DNA of 10,224 nucleotides, from assembly GCA_964502465.1 (NCBI GenBank), contig CAZCWX010000240.1:1-10224 (forward strand), in the 5' to 3' direction. Of the stretch, positions 1 through 6,186 are shown in pieces. The DNA comes from CAZCWX01 sp964502465. Its GTDB lineage: Bacteria > Desulfobacterota > Binatia > Bin18. Made by a program: the position numbers and the translations under genes. Under the pieces are notes generated by a model, which searched no databases, was not told the DNA's origin, and was given only the letters and a program-made list of their open reading frames with translations. Each line of letters starts with the position of its first letter. Position 1 is the stretch's first letter.

Positions 1-409
1 AACGATACGCGGTAATGACCTCGTACGCACTGTCTCGCTTTTCTTTGCCGTACTTTCGCGCCAGTTTGAGCGCGCCCTCGTTGGCTTCTGCGCCGCTGTT
101 GCCAAAGAACACGCGGTCCAGACAACTATGCTCAACGAGCAGTTGCGCTAACAAAATCTGGGGAACGGTGTAGAATTGATTGGAGGTCTGCACCACAGTT
201 GCGGCCTGTTCGGTGAGAGCCTGTGTGATGACGGGATGACAATGTCCTAACGTGTTCACCGCCCACCCCCCAATCAGATCGATATACTCTTTGCCGTCCG
301 CATCCCACACGCGGCTTCCCTGGCCGCGGATAATAACCACTGGCTGTCGCCGCACCGTCTGGGCATAATACTTTTGCTCAAGGGCAATCCATTCACTGCT
401 CTTGCTCAT
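1..409 (-). CDS. argD: Acetylornithine-type class III aminotransferase (N-terminal part, runs off window)
   Basis: This is the first 136 codons of a fold-type I, PLP-dependent class III aminotransferase; the 3' part lies beyond base 1. The translation begins MSKSSEWIALEQKYY. It contains the family blocks 'GKEYIDLIGGWAVNTLGHCHP' (split here: GKEYIDLIGG, then WAVNTLGHCHP) and, near residue 105, FFGNSGAEANEGALKLARK, whose Ser-Gly-Ala segment binds the PLP phosphate. In ArgD enzymes this stretch is nearly identical, and the reaction is transfer of an amino group between glutamate and N-acetylglutamate semialdehyde in arginine synthesis. The start ATG (409-407) has a GGGAGGG site (424-418) about 8 bases upstream. 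The gene is divergent from htpX. The catalytic lysine lies outside the window, so a related omega-aminotransferase (ornithine, succinylornithine or 4-aminobutyrate) cannot be excluded. Confidence 0.85.
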   Translation of the reverse strand, partial: MSKSSEWIALEQKYYAQTVRRQPVVIIRGQGSRVWDADGKEYIDLIGGWAVNTLGHCHPVITQALTEQAATVVQTSNQFYTVPQILLAQLLVEHSCLDRVFFGNSGAEANEGALKLARKYGKEKRDSAYEVITAYR

Positions 410-515
410 GTTCCATTCCCTCCCAAGTGCTTGTGAAATTTCTTTACCTGCTTTCCTCTTGTCGGTCTATCCAACTCTTTCGGTCAACTGTATCAGCACG
501 AGGACTGAGGCTATC

Positions 516-543
516 TTCAAAAGTTCATTTTGATCGTCATAAT
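516..543 (+). promoter_or_regulatory. Possible htpX promoter
   Basis: In the 185-base divergent gap, TTCAAA (516-521) and CATAAT (538-543) are separated by 16 bases and lie about 50 bases upstream of htpX. This is a modest match to a sigma70 promoter in the most AT-rich part of the gap. I saw no clear operator. Confidence 0.3.
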
Positions 544-594
544 ATATGGCTGATGATTTCTCTGATGACTTTCTGACACAGGAGGTGTGCAGCT

Positions 595-1479
595 ATGAAG
601 CGTGTCGTGCTGTTCCTTGTGACAAACCTTGCCATTATGATCGTGCTAAGCATCACGCTGTGGATCTTGGGTGTGGAGCGCATTCTTGATGAGCAGGGCG
701 TTGGTCTCAACCTTAACAATCTGCTGGTTTTTTCGGTCCTCTTTGGCATGGGCGGCTCTTTTATCTCCCTGGCAATCTCCAAATGGACCGCGAAGCGGCT
801 TACCGGTGCCCAGGTCATCGAGCAGCCGAGGAATGCTGCCGAGCAATGGCTGGTTGAAACGGTCCGTCAGCATGCGAAGGCTGCCGGGATAGGCATGCCG
901 GAAGTCGCAATCTACGATTCACCGGATATGAACGCATTCGCTACCGGGGCCCGTCGCGATCATGCTCTGGTCGCAGTCAGCACCGGCCTGCTCCAGAAAA
1001 TGAATCGAGGCGAGGTCGACGCGGTCCTCGGTCATGAGGTCAGCCATGTAGCGAATGGAGATATGATCACCCTGGCGTTGATCCAAGGGGTGGTCAACAC
1101 CTTCGTCATCTTCCTCTCCCGAGTGATCGGACATGTCGTGGACCGAACCGTCTTCAAGACGGAACGTGGCCACGGACCTGCATTCTGGATCACGACGATT
1201 ATCGCACAAGTGGTCATCGGTCTTCTCGCCAGCATGATCGTCTTTTGGTTCTCGCGTCGGCGTGAGTTCCGTGCCGACACCGGTGGCGCACGGCTCGCGG
1301 GAAGAAACCAGATGATCGCTGCGCTTGAACGTCTGAAAACGATGGTCGATCAACCAGCCCTTCCAGATCAAATGCGCGCCTTTGGTATTTCAGGAGGGGC
1401 GCGCCGGGGGCTCATGCGGCTGTTTATGACGCATCCCTCGCTCGACGAACGCATTGCCGCGCTCAAGACGCAAGCCTAA
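595..1479 (+). CDS. htpX: HtpX, membrane M48 zinc metalloprotease
   Basis: The 294-aa product matches the usual HtpX length. HtpX is an inner-membrane endopeptidase that degrades misfolded or damaged membrane proteins, working alongside FtsH. Visible features are an N-terminal transmembrane hairpin (about residues 4-25 and 43-63), the zinc site HEVSH at 147-151, and RREFRAD near 221-228 that supplies the third ligand (E224). Two more hydrophobic segments lie at about 157-178 and 195-216. The family's DMNAFATG block is at 111-118 and the C-terminal THPSLDERI at 279-287. The start ATG has a textbook AGGAGG (580-585) nine bases upstream. All catalytic residues are present. The gene stands alone on the plus strand and converges on the DUF3011 gene. 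Confidence 0.96.
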   Translation: MKRVVLFLVTNLAIMIVLSITLWILGVERILDEQGVGLNLNNLLVFSVLFGMGGSFISLAISKWTAKRLTGAQVIEQPRNAAEQWLVETVRQHAKAAGIGMPEVAIYDSPDMNAFATGARRDHALVAVSTGLLQKMNRGEVDAVLGHEVSHVANGDMITLALIQGVVNTFVIFLSRVIGHVVDRTVFKTERGHGPAFWITTIIAQVVIGLLASMIVFWFSRRREFRADTGGARLAGRNQMIAALERLKTMVDQPALPDQMRAFGISGGARRGLMRLFMTHPSLDERIAALKTQA

Positions 1480-1560
1480 AATCGTAGGGATACAGAATGA
1501 AAATCTGCGTGCTCACCGGAATCCCTTAATGAATTTTGACGCTCACAACCGGTAATCTCT

Positions 1561-1616
1561 TTGTGGTGCAGGCGTCTCGCCTGCACTCCTGGGCAACCGG
1601 GACGGTTGCACCACAA
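1561..1616. repeat. Paired-hairpin dispersed repeat, copy 1 (REP/BIME-like)
   Basis: A 10-bp perfect outer inverted repeat (TTGTGGTGCA, 1561-1570, with TGCACCACAA, 1607-1616) encloses two hairpins. The first is GCAGGCG-TCT-CGCCTGC (1568-1584) and the second is CAACCG-GGA-CGGTTG (1594-1608); each shares bases with the outer arms. The element sits between the convergent ends of htpX and the DUF3011 gene, where it could also end transcription from either side. A second copy with the same architecture is at 8243-8296. The structure resembles REP/BIME elements mobilised by RAYT transposases, but no transposase is in the window. Confidence 0.8.
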
Positions 1617-1677
1617 GACCACAGTGCAGGGATGCGCGGGGAAGGCTACTCACTCACTTCCTGTTCCTGAAAATGCA

Positions 1678-2355
1678 TTACTGAATAGTGAACACTGCGG
1701 CGCAGCCACGGTCAACCCAAACCCCTTCTCGATCTACTCCCCAGCTTTCTCCTCGCCGACACGGTGTGTCGCTCAGTTGGCGCTCTAGCCGAACACGACG
1801 ACCTCGGCGATCAAGTGTACAGTGATTATAACGGAACCGTTCAGACTTACAGGTGACAGTTCTTCCCCACCCCCACCAGCTATCTGGATAGGTATGGCGA
1901 TATTCCTCCACCACGAATATGCCCCGACAGCCGTTCCGTACCCAAATCCCACTGCCGTCCCCATCACTTCCCCAAGTGGAGTACTGGCGACAGGGTGTAT
2001 TACTCAGTTGCCGTTCCAGCCGGACACGTCCTCTCGTGGCGGTCCGGCAATACTCGTGTCGCTCCCCGCGTGACTCGCACCTGATCGTCTTCGTTCCCCC
2101 CGAGGGACGCTGGGCAAGCCGAAGGTCTCGGTCGATATCCTTTGAGGTCCAGTGTTTGTTCTGCACCACACCGGAGGCAGACAGGGTTAAGGTCCTTACC
2201 ACCCCAACGTTCATTGGGTCATCCTCTTTCTGCTCGATCTGGCCGAGGAGTTGCGGCATTGGTCGTGTACTCAGTTCCTCAGCAGAGGCGCTGCTGAAAG
2301 CACAGAGGAGAAAAATGAAACCAACAATCCTAGTCAACGAGAGGGCATTGAGCAT
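1678..2355 (-). CDS. Secreted protein with two DUF3011 domains
   Basis: The product is 225 aa from the preferred start. Residues 1-25 form a signal peptide (basic LTR, then a hydrophobic IVGFIFLLCAF core, then SASA before EE). Two DUF3011 modules follow, at about 90-150 and 166-224. Each has four cysteines (93, 103, 122, 143 and 169, 179, 199, 218) and the family pattern VRLERQLS-x-TPC, Ser/Thr-Trp-Gly, and (I/V)WV-x2-GC. The function of DUF3011 is unknown; the cysteine spacing suggests disulfide-stabilised periplasmic folds. The ATG at 2355-2353 lies 5 bases after AGGAGG (2366-2361); the ATG just before it is only 2 bases away, and an upstream extension would bury the signal peptide. The gene is 132 bases downstream of the SDR gene, so it may be read through from it or separately transcribed. 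Confidence 0.88.
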   Translation of the reverse strand: MLNALSLTRIVGFIFLLCAFSSASAEELSTRPMPQLLGQIEQKEDDPMNVGVVRTLTLSASGVVQNKHWTSKDIDRDLRLAQRPSGGTKTIRCESRGERHEYCRTATRGRVRLERQLSNTPCRQYSTWGSDGDGSGIWVRNGCRGIFVVEEYRHTYPDSWWGWGRTVTCKSERFRYNHCTLDRRGRRVRLERQLSDTPCRRGESWGVDREGVWVDRGCAAVFTIQ

Positions 2356-2470
2356 CATAACCTCCTGGAGCTTGTAGTCCACATTTTCGCAGATTGTGTG
2401 ATGAGTTATCACCCTTTTCACTCCCCTACCGCACTGTGTAACCGGCAGAAGAAGGTATGATATAAACAAC

Positions 2471-2485
2471 CAAACTTCAAGTTTG
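2471..2485. promoter_or_regulatory. Perfect AT-rich 7-1-7 inverted repeat (operator or weak terminator)
   Basis: CAAACTT-C-AAGTTTG is a perfect palindrome just after the SDR stop codon (2490-2488). On the minus strand it is followed by a T-rich stretch (GGTTGTTTATA). It could be a weak terminator closing the light operon or an operator for the DUF3011 gene; the sequence does not decide. Confidence 0.3.
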
Positions 2486-2487
2486 TC

Positions 2488-3972
2488 TCACACGACTTCG
2501 CATTGAGATTTCGCTTTGTACATGCACTGAGTCACAAGGCCGCGGAGCATACCCGCGAAGACCAGTTGATGGACCGGGGAGATCAGGTACCAGTATGCTA
2601 ACCCCAACAAACCGATGGGATCGAAAATGGCTGTCTGTCTGATGAGAGAGTGGGTCGCGTCCCCTTGGACTTCAAATTCAAGCCACGCGCGGCCAGGCAA
2701 CTTCATTTCTGCCCACAACCGTAGTCTTTTGTCAGGCTCAAAGGCCTCTACGCGCCAGCAATCCACGGTATCACCCACCGAGAGCCACTCCGGGTCACGA
2801 CGACCCCGTCGCATCCCGACCCCGCCGACAAGCAGATCGAGCAATCCGCGGAGCCACCACAACCAGTTTCCATAGTACCAGCCGGTTGTCCCGCCAATCC
2901 GCCGAATAGAGGCAAAAGCCACCGTTGGGGATACCGGAACGCGTGCTACTCGCGAATCAATCAACCGTGAGCCAAAGCGCACCCCACCCCACCCTCGGGG
3001 CACTCCTCCAGCGGAGAGTGCATCAGACCAGCGGGTCTCAGCAAACTCGTTGTCCTCATTGTGCAAGGCCTGACGAATAGCCTCTTGGATTCCTACCGGG
3101 CGAACAGCAAAAACCTGGAGGGCAGATCCATCGTGTACGATAGTCGAATGGCAGATACTCTCGATCAGCTTCCGTCCGACGCGGGCATAGAGCGGTGTGA
3201 CGAGTCCCAGCCATAAGCCCGACAGGCGGGGAGTGAGGACTGGGACAGGAATCATGAATCGACGGAGGCCACGCTGTCGTGCATACTCTTGCATCAGGTC
3301 CCCGTAAGAAACGCGGTCAGCGCCGCCGATTTCAAATACCTGATGTCCTTCGAGAGGAAGATCCAGCGCCATTAACAAGTACGACAAGAGATCACCGAGG
3401 GCGATCGGTTGGGTAGGAACCGAGACCCAGCGCGGCGTCACCATCACGGGAAGTCGCTCAACAAGCGCGCGGATCATCTCAAAAGAGAGGCTACCCGAGC
3501 CAATGACAACCGAAGCACGAAATTCGACAATTGGGACTCCGGATGCTCGCAGGACCTCCCCGACCTCTTGACGGCTGCGCAAATGGGATGAGAGCGCACT
3601 GCTACTGTCTCCCAACCCACCGAGATAGATGATACGGTGTACCCCCGCCTGCCGTGCCGCCTCGCCAAAGTTGCGCGCGCCTTGCCGATCTTCTTCCTCA
3701 AACGATCCCGTCGAACCCATGGAATGGACAAGGTAATAGGCAGTATAGACGCCAGCCAAAGCATGAGGAAGCACATCAGGCGCTAACACATCGCCAGCCA
3801 CAACCTCGGTCTCAGCTGTCACCCGAGACCGAAGGTACTCAGGACGGCGAGCGAGACAGCGCACCCGGTACCCTCTTGCCTCTAACGCCTTGAGCAACCG
3901 CCCACCAATGTAGCCGGTCGCGCCGGTGAGAAGAATCAAGGGATTTTGCTGAGATAATTCACGACGAGCCAC
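2488..3972 (-). CDS. YbjT-like SDR NAD(P)-binding oxidoreductase with DUF2867-type C-terminus
   Basis: The 494-aa product is close in size to E. coli YbjT (about 476 aa). The N-terminal half is an atypical SDR Rossmann domain with TGATGYIG at 16-23 (the GxxGxxG nucleotide loop) and LARRP at 40-44, whose arginines suit NADPH. Family blocks AYYLVHSMG (78-86) and IIYLGGLG (114-121) follow, then FRASVVIGSGSLSFEMIR (151-168) and PRWVSVPTQPIALGDLL. The last ~160 residues resemble the DUF2867 domain usually fused to this SDR type. The substrate is unknown. Genes of this type recur beside B12-dependent MerR photoregulators, which matches its place here. The start is a GTG with only a weak GAG-type ribosome site. 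It begins 2 bases past the stop of the truncated photolyase gene, so it may rely on translational coupling or have lost its original leader. Confidence 0.9.
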   Translation of the reverse strand: MARRELSQQNPLILLTGATGYIGGRLLKALEARGYRVRCLARRPEYLRSRVTAETEVVAGDVLAPDVLPHALAGVYTAYYLVHSMGSTGSFEEEDRQGARNFGEAARQAGVHRIIYLGGLGDSSSALSSHLRSRQEVGEVLRASGVPIVEFRASVVIGSGSLSFEMIRALVERLPVMVTPRWVSVPTQPIALGDLLSYLLMALDLPLEGHQVFEIGGADRVSYGDLMQEYARQRGLRRFMIPVPVLTPRLSGLWLGLVTPLYARVGRKLIESICHSTIVHDGSALQVFAVRPVGIQEAIRQALHNEDNEFAETRWSDALSAGGVPRGWGGVRFGSRLIDSRVARVPVSPTVAFASIRRIGGTTGWYYGNWLWWLRGLLDLLVGGVGMRRGRRDPEWLSVGDTVDCWRVEAFEPDKRLRLWAEMKLPGRAWLEFEVQGDATHSLIRQTAIFDPIGLLGLAYWYLISPVHQLVFAGMLRGLVTQCMYKAKSQCEVV

Positions 3973-3974
3973 AG

Positions 3975-4073
3975 TTATTGTTCTCGTTTCATCGTCGCGA
4001 GCGCGGCCAAAGCAGCATTATTCGTCAAGCGGAGGTCCTGGCGGAGCCAGAGCAGTATGGGTTTCGTTCTCAT
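3975..4073 (-). pseudogene. phr: Remnant of a DNA photolyase/cryptochrome gene (32 codons)
   Basis: An ATG (4073-4071) with a strong AGGAGGAG site (AGGAGG at 4086-4081, 7-base spacer) opens a 32-codon frame. It begins MRTKPILLWLRQDLRLTNN and continues AALAALATMKREQ, then TAA. The segment LLWLRQDLRLTNNAALAA is the unmistakable first strand and helix of the photolyase alpha/beta domain (E. coli PhrB: HLVWFRQDLRLHDNLALAAA). Photolyases are about 450-500 aa, so over 90% is missing and no FAD domain exists in this window. The final ALATMKREQ could be the old C-terminal tail, which would make this an in-frame internal deletion; that part is inference. The remnant lies between the ankyrin lipoprotein and the SDR gene in the CarH-type operon, where a photolyase is expected. 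Confidence 0.72.
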
Positions 4074-4113
4074 CGCTTCTCCTCCTGCCGCGTCCGCCTT
4101 GCTGCCTGTTGGG

Positions 4114-4599
4114 TCACCTCTGAGCCTCGGCCGTTCTCAGCAACTGGAGAATGTCCAGATTGCCACCCGCCACCATCAACGGGGTCCATCCCCATTTGTC
4201 CGTGGCGTTGACATTCGCCCCTTTACTCAGCAAGGCCTGCACGACGGCCGTGTGACCATGATGAACGGCATAGCGTAAGGGGGTACAACCGTCCTCATCC
4301 TGCACGTTGACGTTCGCCCCTTTGTCCAGTAACGCTTGGACGATGGCCAGGTGACCTTTGGCAGCAGCGTAGCGTAACGCAGTGCCACCATACTGGTCCT
4401 GGATGTTGGGATCCATACCAGCCGCCAACAAGAGATTGACAGCAATCAAATCTCCTGCCTCTGCGCGGCTAAGGAACGCGTCGGCAGTGAACGGAATATT
4501 TCGTGCGGCTAACTCCTCCAACGGTGTTTCTGGGGTTTTCGCACACCCGGTCAAGAAACACAGGAGGAAAGCCCAAACCATCCATTGAGGGTATCTCAT
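4114..4599 (-). CDS. Ankyrin-repeat lipoprotein
   Basis: The 161-aa product begins with a lipoprotein signal peptide: Arg near the start, hydrophobic WMVWAFLLCF, and the lipobox LTGC at 16-19 with Cys19 as the lipidated residue. No Asp follows the Cys, so outer-membrane sorting is plausible in a Gram-negative cell. After a short linker come about four ankyrin repeats: a divergent one at about 38-70, two canonical ones at 71-103 and 104-136 (G-x-TPLRYA-x2-GH-x2-VVQALL-x-KGANVN pattern), and a shortened one at about 137-160. Ankyrin arrays bind proteins; no partner can be named. Its ATG overlaps the regulator's stop codon (ATGA, 4599-4596), with GGAGGAAGA immediately upstream, so the two are translationally coupled. 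The adjacent canonical repeats also show as a 99-base DNA repeat, suggesting recent duplication. Confidence 0.9.
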   Translation of the reverse strand: MRYPQWMVWAFLLCFLTGCAKTPETPLEELAARNIPFTADAFLSRAEAGDLIAVNLLLAAGMDPNIQDQYGGTALRYAAAKGHLAIVQALLDKGANVNVQDEDGCTPLRYAVHHGHTAVVQALLSKGANVNATDKWGWTPLMVAGGNLDILQLLRTAEAQR

Positions 4600-5540
4600 T
4601 CTTCCTCCTTTTCAGCCGAGGCCACGAGGTGTTGCCCCCAGGCCTCGAGCTCAGCAAGGTCTTGAACGATCTTGAGCCCAGGACGCGGTGCCGGGGCTCC
4701 GTCTCCACCTACCAAGAGCACCACGCGTCGCGGCAAGAGCCCACGCAACAGTTCCAGCTGCGCGGTCATGCCCTCTCCTTTATTAGCGAGAGAGACGCTG
4801 ATAGCAACTACACGGACATCTAAGTTCTTTGTTAACCCAGCGATTTGTCCTGGCGGAACCTCAGTCCCTAAATACAAGAGACGGCAGCCGGCATGGGCAA
4901 GCAGCAAGGCAACCATTTGCACGCCGAGCCCGTGCGCTTCGCCTGACAGGGAAGCGCAGACGACGAGGGGTCCCTTAGCTCGCTCTTCCAGAGGGAGGCG
5001 TTGAGAACGCAGAAAATCTTCCATCCGTTCCGAGAGGAAATGCTCATGACGAATCTCGAGACGCGCGGCCTCCCAGGCGTCTCCTACCGCCCGGATGAGT
5101 GGAGCAACGCGCGTGCGTAAAAAATCCAGCGGCTCCAATCGTTGCCAATCTGCGGACAGCAATTGCGTCAAGCGCCGCGCATCGAATATCTCGACGGTTT
5201 TCAGCAGATCGTCGATCTCCCCAGTCTCTCCTTCTCTAAGAGCAGGAGACGCATGGCCAACCAGCGTCACTCCCAATAACGCAGTGAGGTCAGCATCCGA
5301 AGCCGCTACCGCTTCACCTGCACGATGCCCCCGGGCCAGAGCTTCGGCAATACGCCGCAGGCGAGACACACTTGATAATGAGTACACACGATGACCGGAT
5401 GGTTTTCGCTCCGGCACCGGAAACCCATAACGTCGCTCCCACGTCCGCAGGGTTTCCACTGGGATACCAGTGGCGCGCGAAAGGGCACCAATGGAAAGCT
5501 TCCCTCCAGCATGAAGAACTCGCCGCTGAGCAGGCTCCAT
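4596..5540 (-). CDS. MerR-family regulator with cobalamin-binding domain (CarH/LitR-type light sensor)
   Basis: From the preferred start the product is 314 aa. Residues about 14-54 form a MerR winged helix-turn-helix (LSIGALSRATGIPVETLRTWE, then RRYGFPVPERKPSGHRVYS). A helical bundle follows with the CarH signature Wx9EH (W156, E166-H167), then a B12-binding Rossmann domain with ExHxxG (E201, H203, G206). H203 corresponds to the lower-axial cobalt ligand. Regulators of this type bind adenosylcobalamin in the dark, repress as oligomers, and release DNA on illumination. The residue after the Trp is Glu, where Thermus CarH, as I recall it, has His132. The ATG at 5540-5538 is 6 bases after AGGAGG (5552-5547). 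A GTG at 5576 overlapping the upstream stop would add 12 residues, and an adjacent ATG at 5543 adds one. It probably regulates its own operon. Confidence 0.92.
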   Translation of the reverse strand: MEPAQRRVLHAGGKLSIGALSRATGIPVETLRTWERRYGFPVPERKPSGHRVYSLSSVSRLRRIAEALARGHRAGEAVAASDADLTALLGVTLVGHASPALREGETGEIDDLLKTVEIFDARRLTQLLSADWQRLEPLDFLRTRVAPLIRAVGDAWEAARLEIRHEHFLSERMEDFLRSQRLPLEERAKGPLVVCASLSGEAHGLGVQMVALLLAHAGCRLLYLGTEVPPGQIAGLTKNLDVRVVAISVSLANKGEGMTAQLELLRGLLPRRVVLLVGGDGAPAPRPGLKIVQDLAELEAWGQHLVASAEKEEE

Positions 5541-5572
5541 CATATCCCTCCTTCCTCGTGAGAGCCGTTGCG

Positions 5573-6049
5573 TCACGCGGTGCTACTTGCCTCAGGCTTT
5601 ATCCCATGAACCAGAGCAAGATGACGGGACGCGCGTTCGGCTTTGCCCTGCAATGCTGACGGCAGCGGTTCAGCCGCGTCCTGAATCCGCTTTAACCCCA
5701 TGCGGATATAATCGGCATCCAGACTGAGATGGGCACAGATGCTCTCAAAAGAGCATAACCAGTTCCGTTCTTTTGACCAAAACCAGTCTCGCGTTTCGCG
5801 GAATAAGCGCTTCCCGCGCGTCGTGCGTGCATGGCGGTAACGGAAAAAATGATCGACCGCATCCTGCAAAATAGCAAACAGCAACCGCCGTTCACCAGTC
5901 CAGTGCTTGAGAGAATCTGCCGCCGGAGGAAAAAACTGCTCCGGGGTGAGCACTTCCTCGGCCCAGGAGGGGAGGTGTCCGTCTGTATCGCCGGTTGAGT
6001 CAACTGCATCTCTTTCCAGGGGAAGAACTTTGGCCAGGGCGTTGCGCAT
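5573..6049 (-). CDS. 158-aa cytoplasmic protein of unknown function, first gene of the CarH-type operon
   Basis: I do not recognise a named family. The product has no signal peptide or membrane segment and is mostly helical and charged. The best-ordered stretch is about residues 53-125: GERRLLFAILQDAVDHFFRY (51-70), a basic ARTTRGKRLFRETRDWF segment (74-90), then LCSFESICAHLSLDADYIRMGLKRI (98-122). The last part resembles a recurring motif in short proteobacterial hypotheticals (SFENIC-x3-GLD-x2-YLR-x2-L) and could be a small helix-turn-helix-like DNA-binding unit; that is a guess. The ATG at 6049-6047 has AAAGGAG (6066-6060) 10 bases upstream. A TTG at 6115 would add 22 residues but falls on the promoter's -35 box, so it is unlikely. 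The stop is 32 bases before the regulator's start, which argues for a joint transcript. Confidence 0.82.
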   Translation of the reverse strand: MRNALAKVLPLERDAVDSTGDTDGHLPSWAEEVLTPEQFFPPAADSLKHWTGERRLLFAILQDAVDHFFRYRHARTTRGKRLFRETRDWFWSKERNWLCSFESICAHLSLDADYIRMGLKRIQDAAEPLPSALQGKAERASRHLALVHGIKPEASSTA

Positions 6050-6059
6050 GGTGCCAGGG

Positions 6060-6066
6060 CTCCTTT
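6060..6066 (-). promoter_or_regulatory. Ribosome binding site fixing the start of the 158-aa gene
   Basis: AAAGGAG lies 10 bases before the ATG at 6049 and downstream of the predicted promoter. It supports this start over the upstream TTG. Confidence 0.6.
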
Positions 6067-6086
6067 CGCGTATTGTTACCCTGTGC

Positions 6087-6115
6087 ATAGTAATTATATG
6101 AAACGTTATTATCAA
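6087..6115 (-). promoter_or_regulatory. Sigma70-type promoter of the CarH-type operon
   Basis: On the minus strand, TTGATA (6115-6110) and TACTAT (6092-6087) are exactly 17 bases apart. The stretch is very AT-rich compared with its surroundings and lies 38-66 bases upstream of the 158-aa gene's ATG. It is the best promoter match in the window. It would drive the 158-aa gene, the B12 regulator, the ankyrin lipoprotein, the photolyase remnant and the SDR gene. Confidence 0.6.
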
Positions 6116-6123
6116 TATATTGA
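6112..6123. promoter_or_regulatory. 12-bp perfect palindrome overlapping the -35 box (candidate operator)
   Basis: TCAATATATTGA reads the same on both strands and covers most of the -35 hexamer. MerR/CarH-type repressors act over the -35 region of their own promoters, so this is a natural candidate site. It does not look like the direct repeats I recall for Thermus CarH, and its low complexity means it could occur by chance. Confidence 0.4.
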
Positions 6124-6186
6124 ATAGGTTTTAAAGATAAATTTTATTCCCTCGCTTTTCTCTCGCCCCCAGTTGGAGAAAACGGT

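Noticed and set aside
1480..1560. Rho-independent terminator directly after htpX
   Set aside because: I found no GC-rich stem followed by a T-run; the paired-hairpin repeat at 1561 is the only strong structure.
1561..1788. 75-codon plus-strand open frame starting TTG in the repeat
   Set aside because: It starts inside the paired-hairpin repeat, has no ribosome site and runs antisense into the DUF3011 gene.
2397..2413. Hairpin GTGAT-GAGTT-ATCAC upstream of the DUF3011 gene
   Set aside because: The stem is only five pairs and the T-run follows on the wrong strand for any gene here.
3409..3893. Plus-strand open frames across the SDR gene, and similar antisense frames over htpX, the B12 regulator and the methyltransferase
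   Set aside because: They are shadows of strongly conserved genes on the other strand, with no ribosome sites or recognisable domains.
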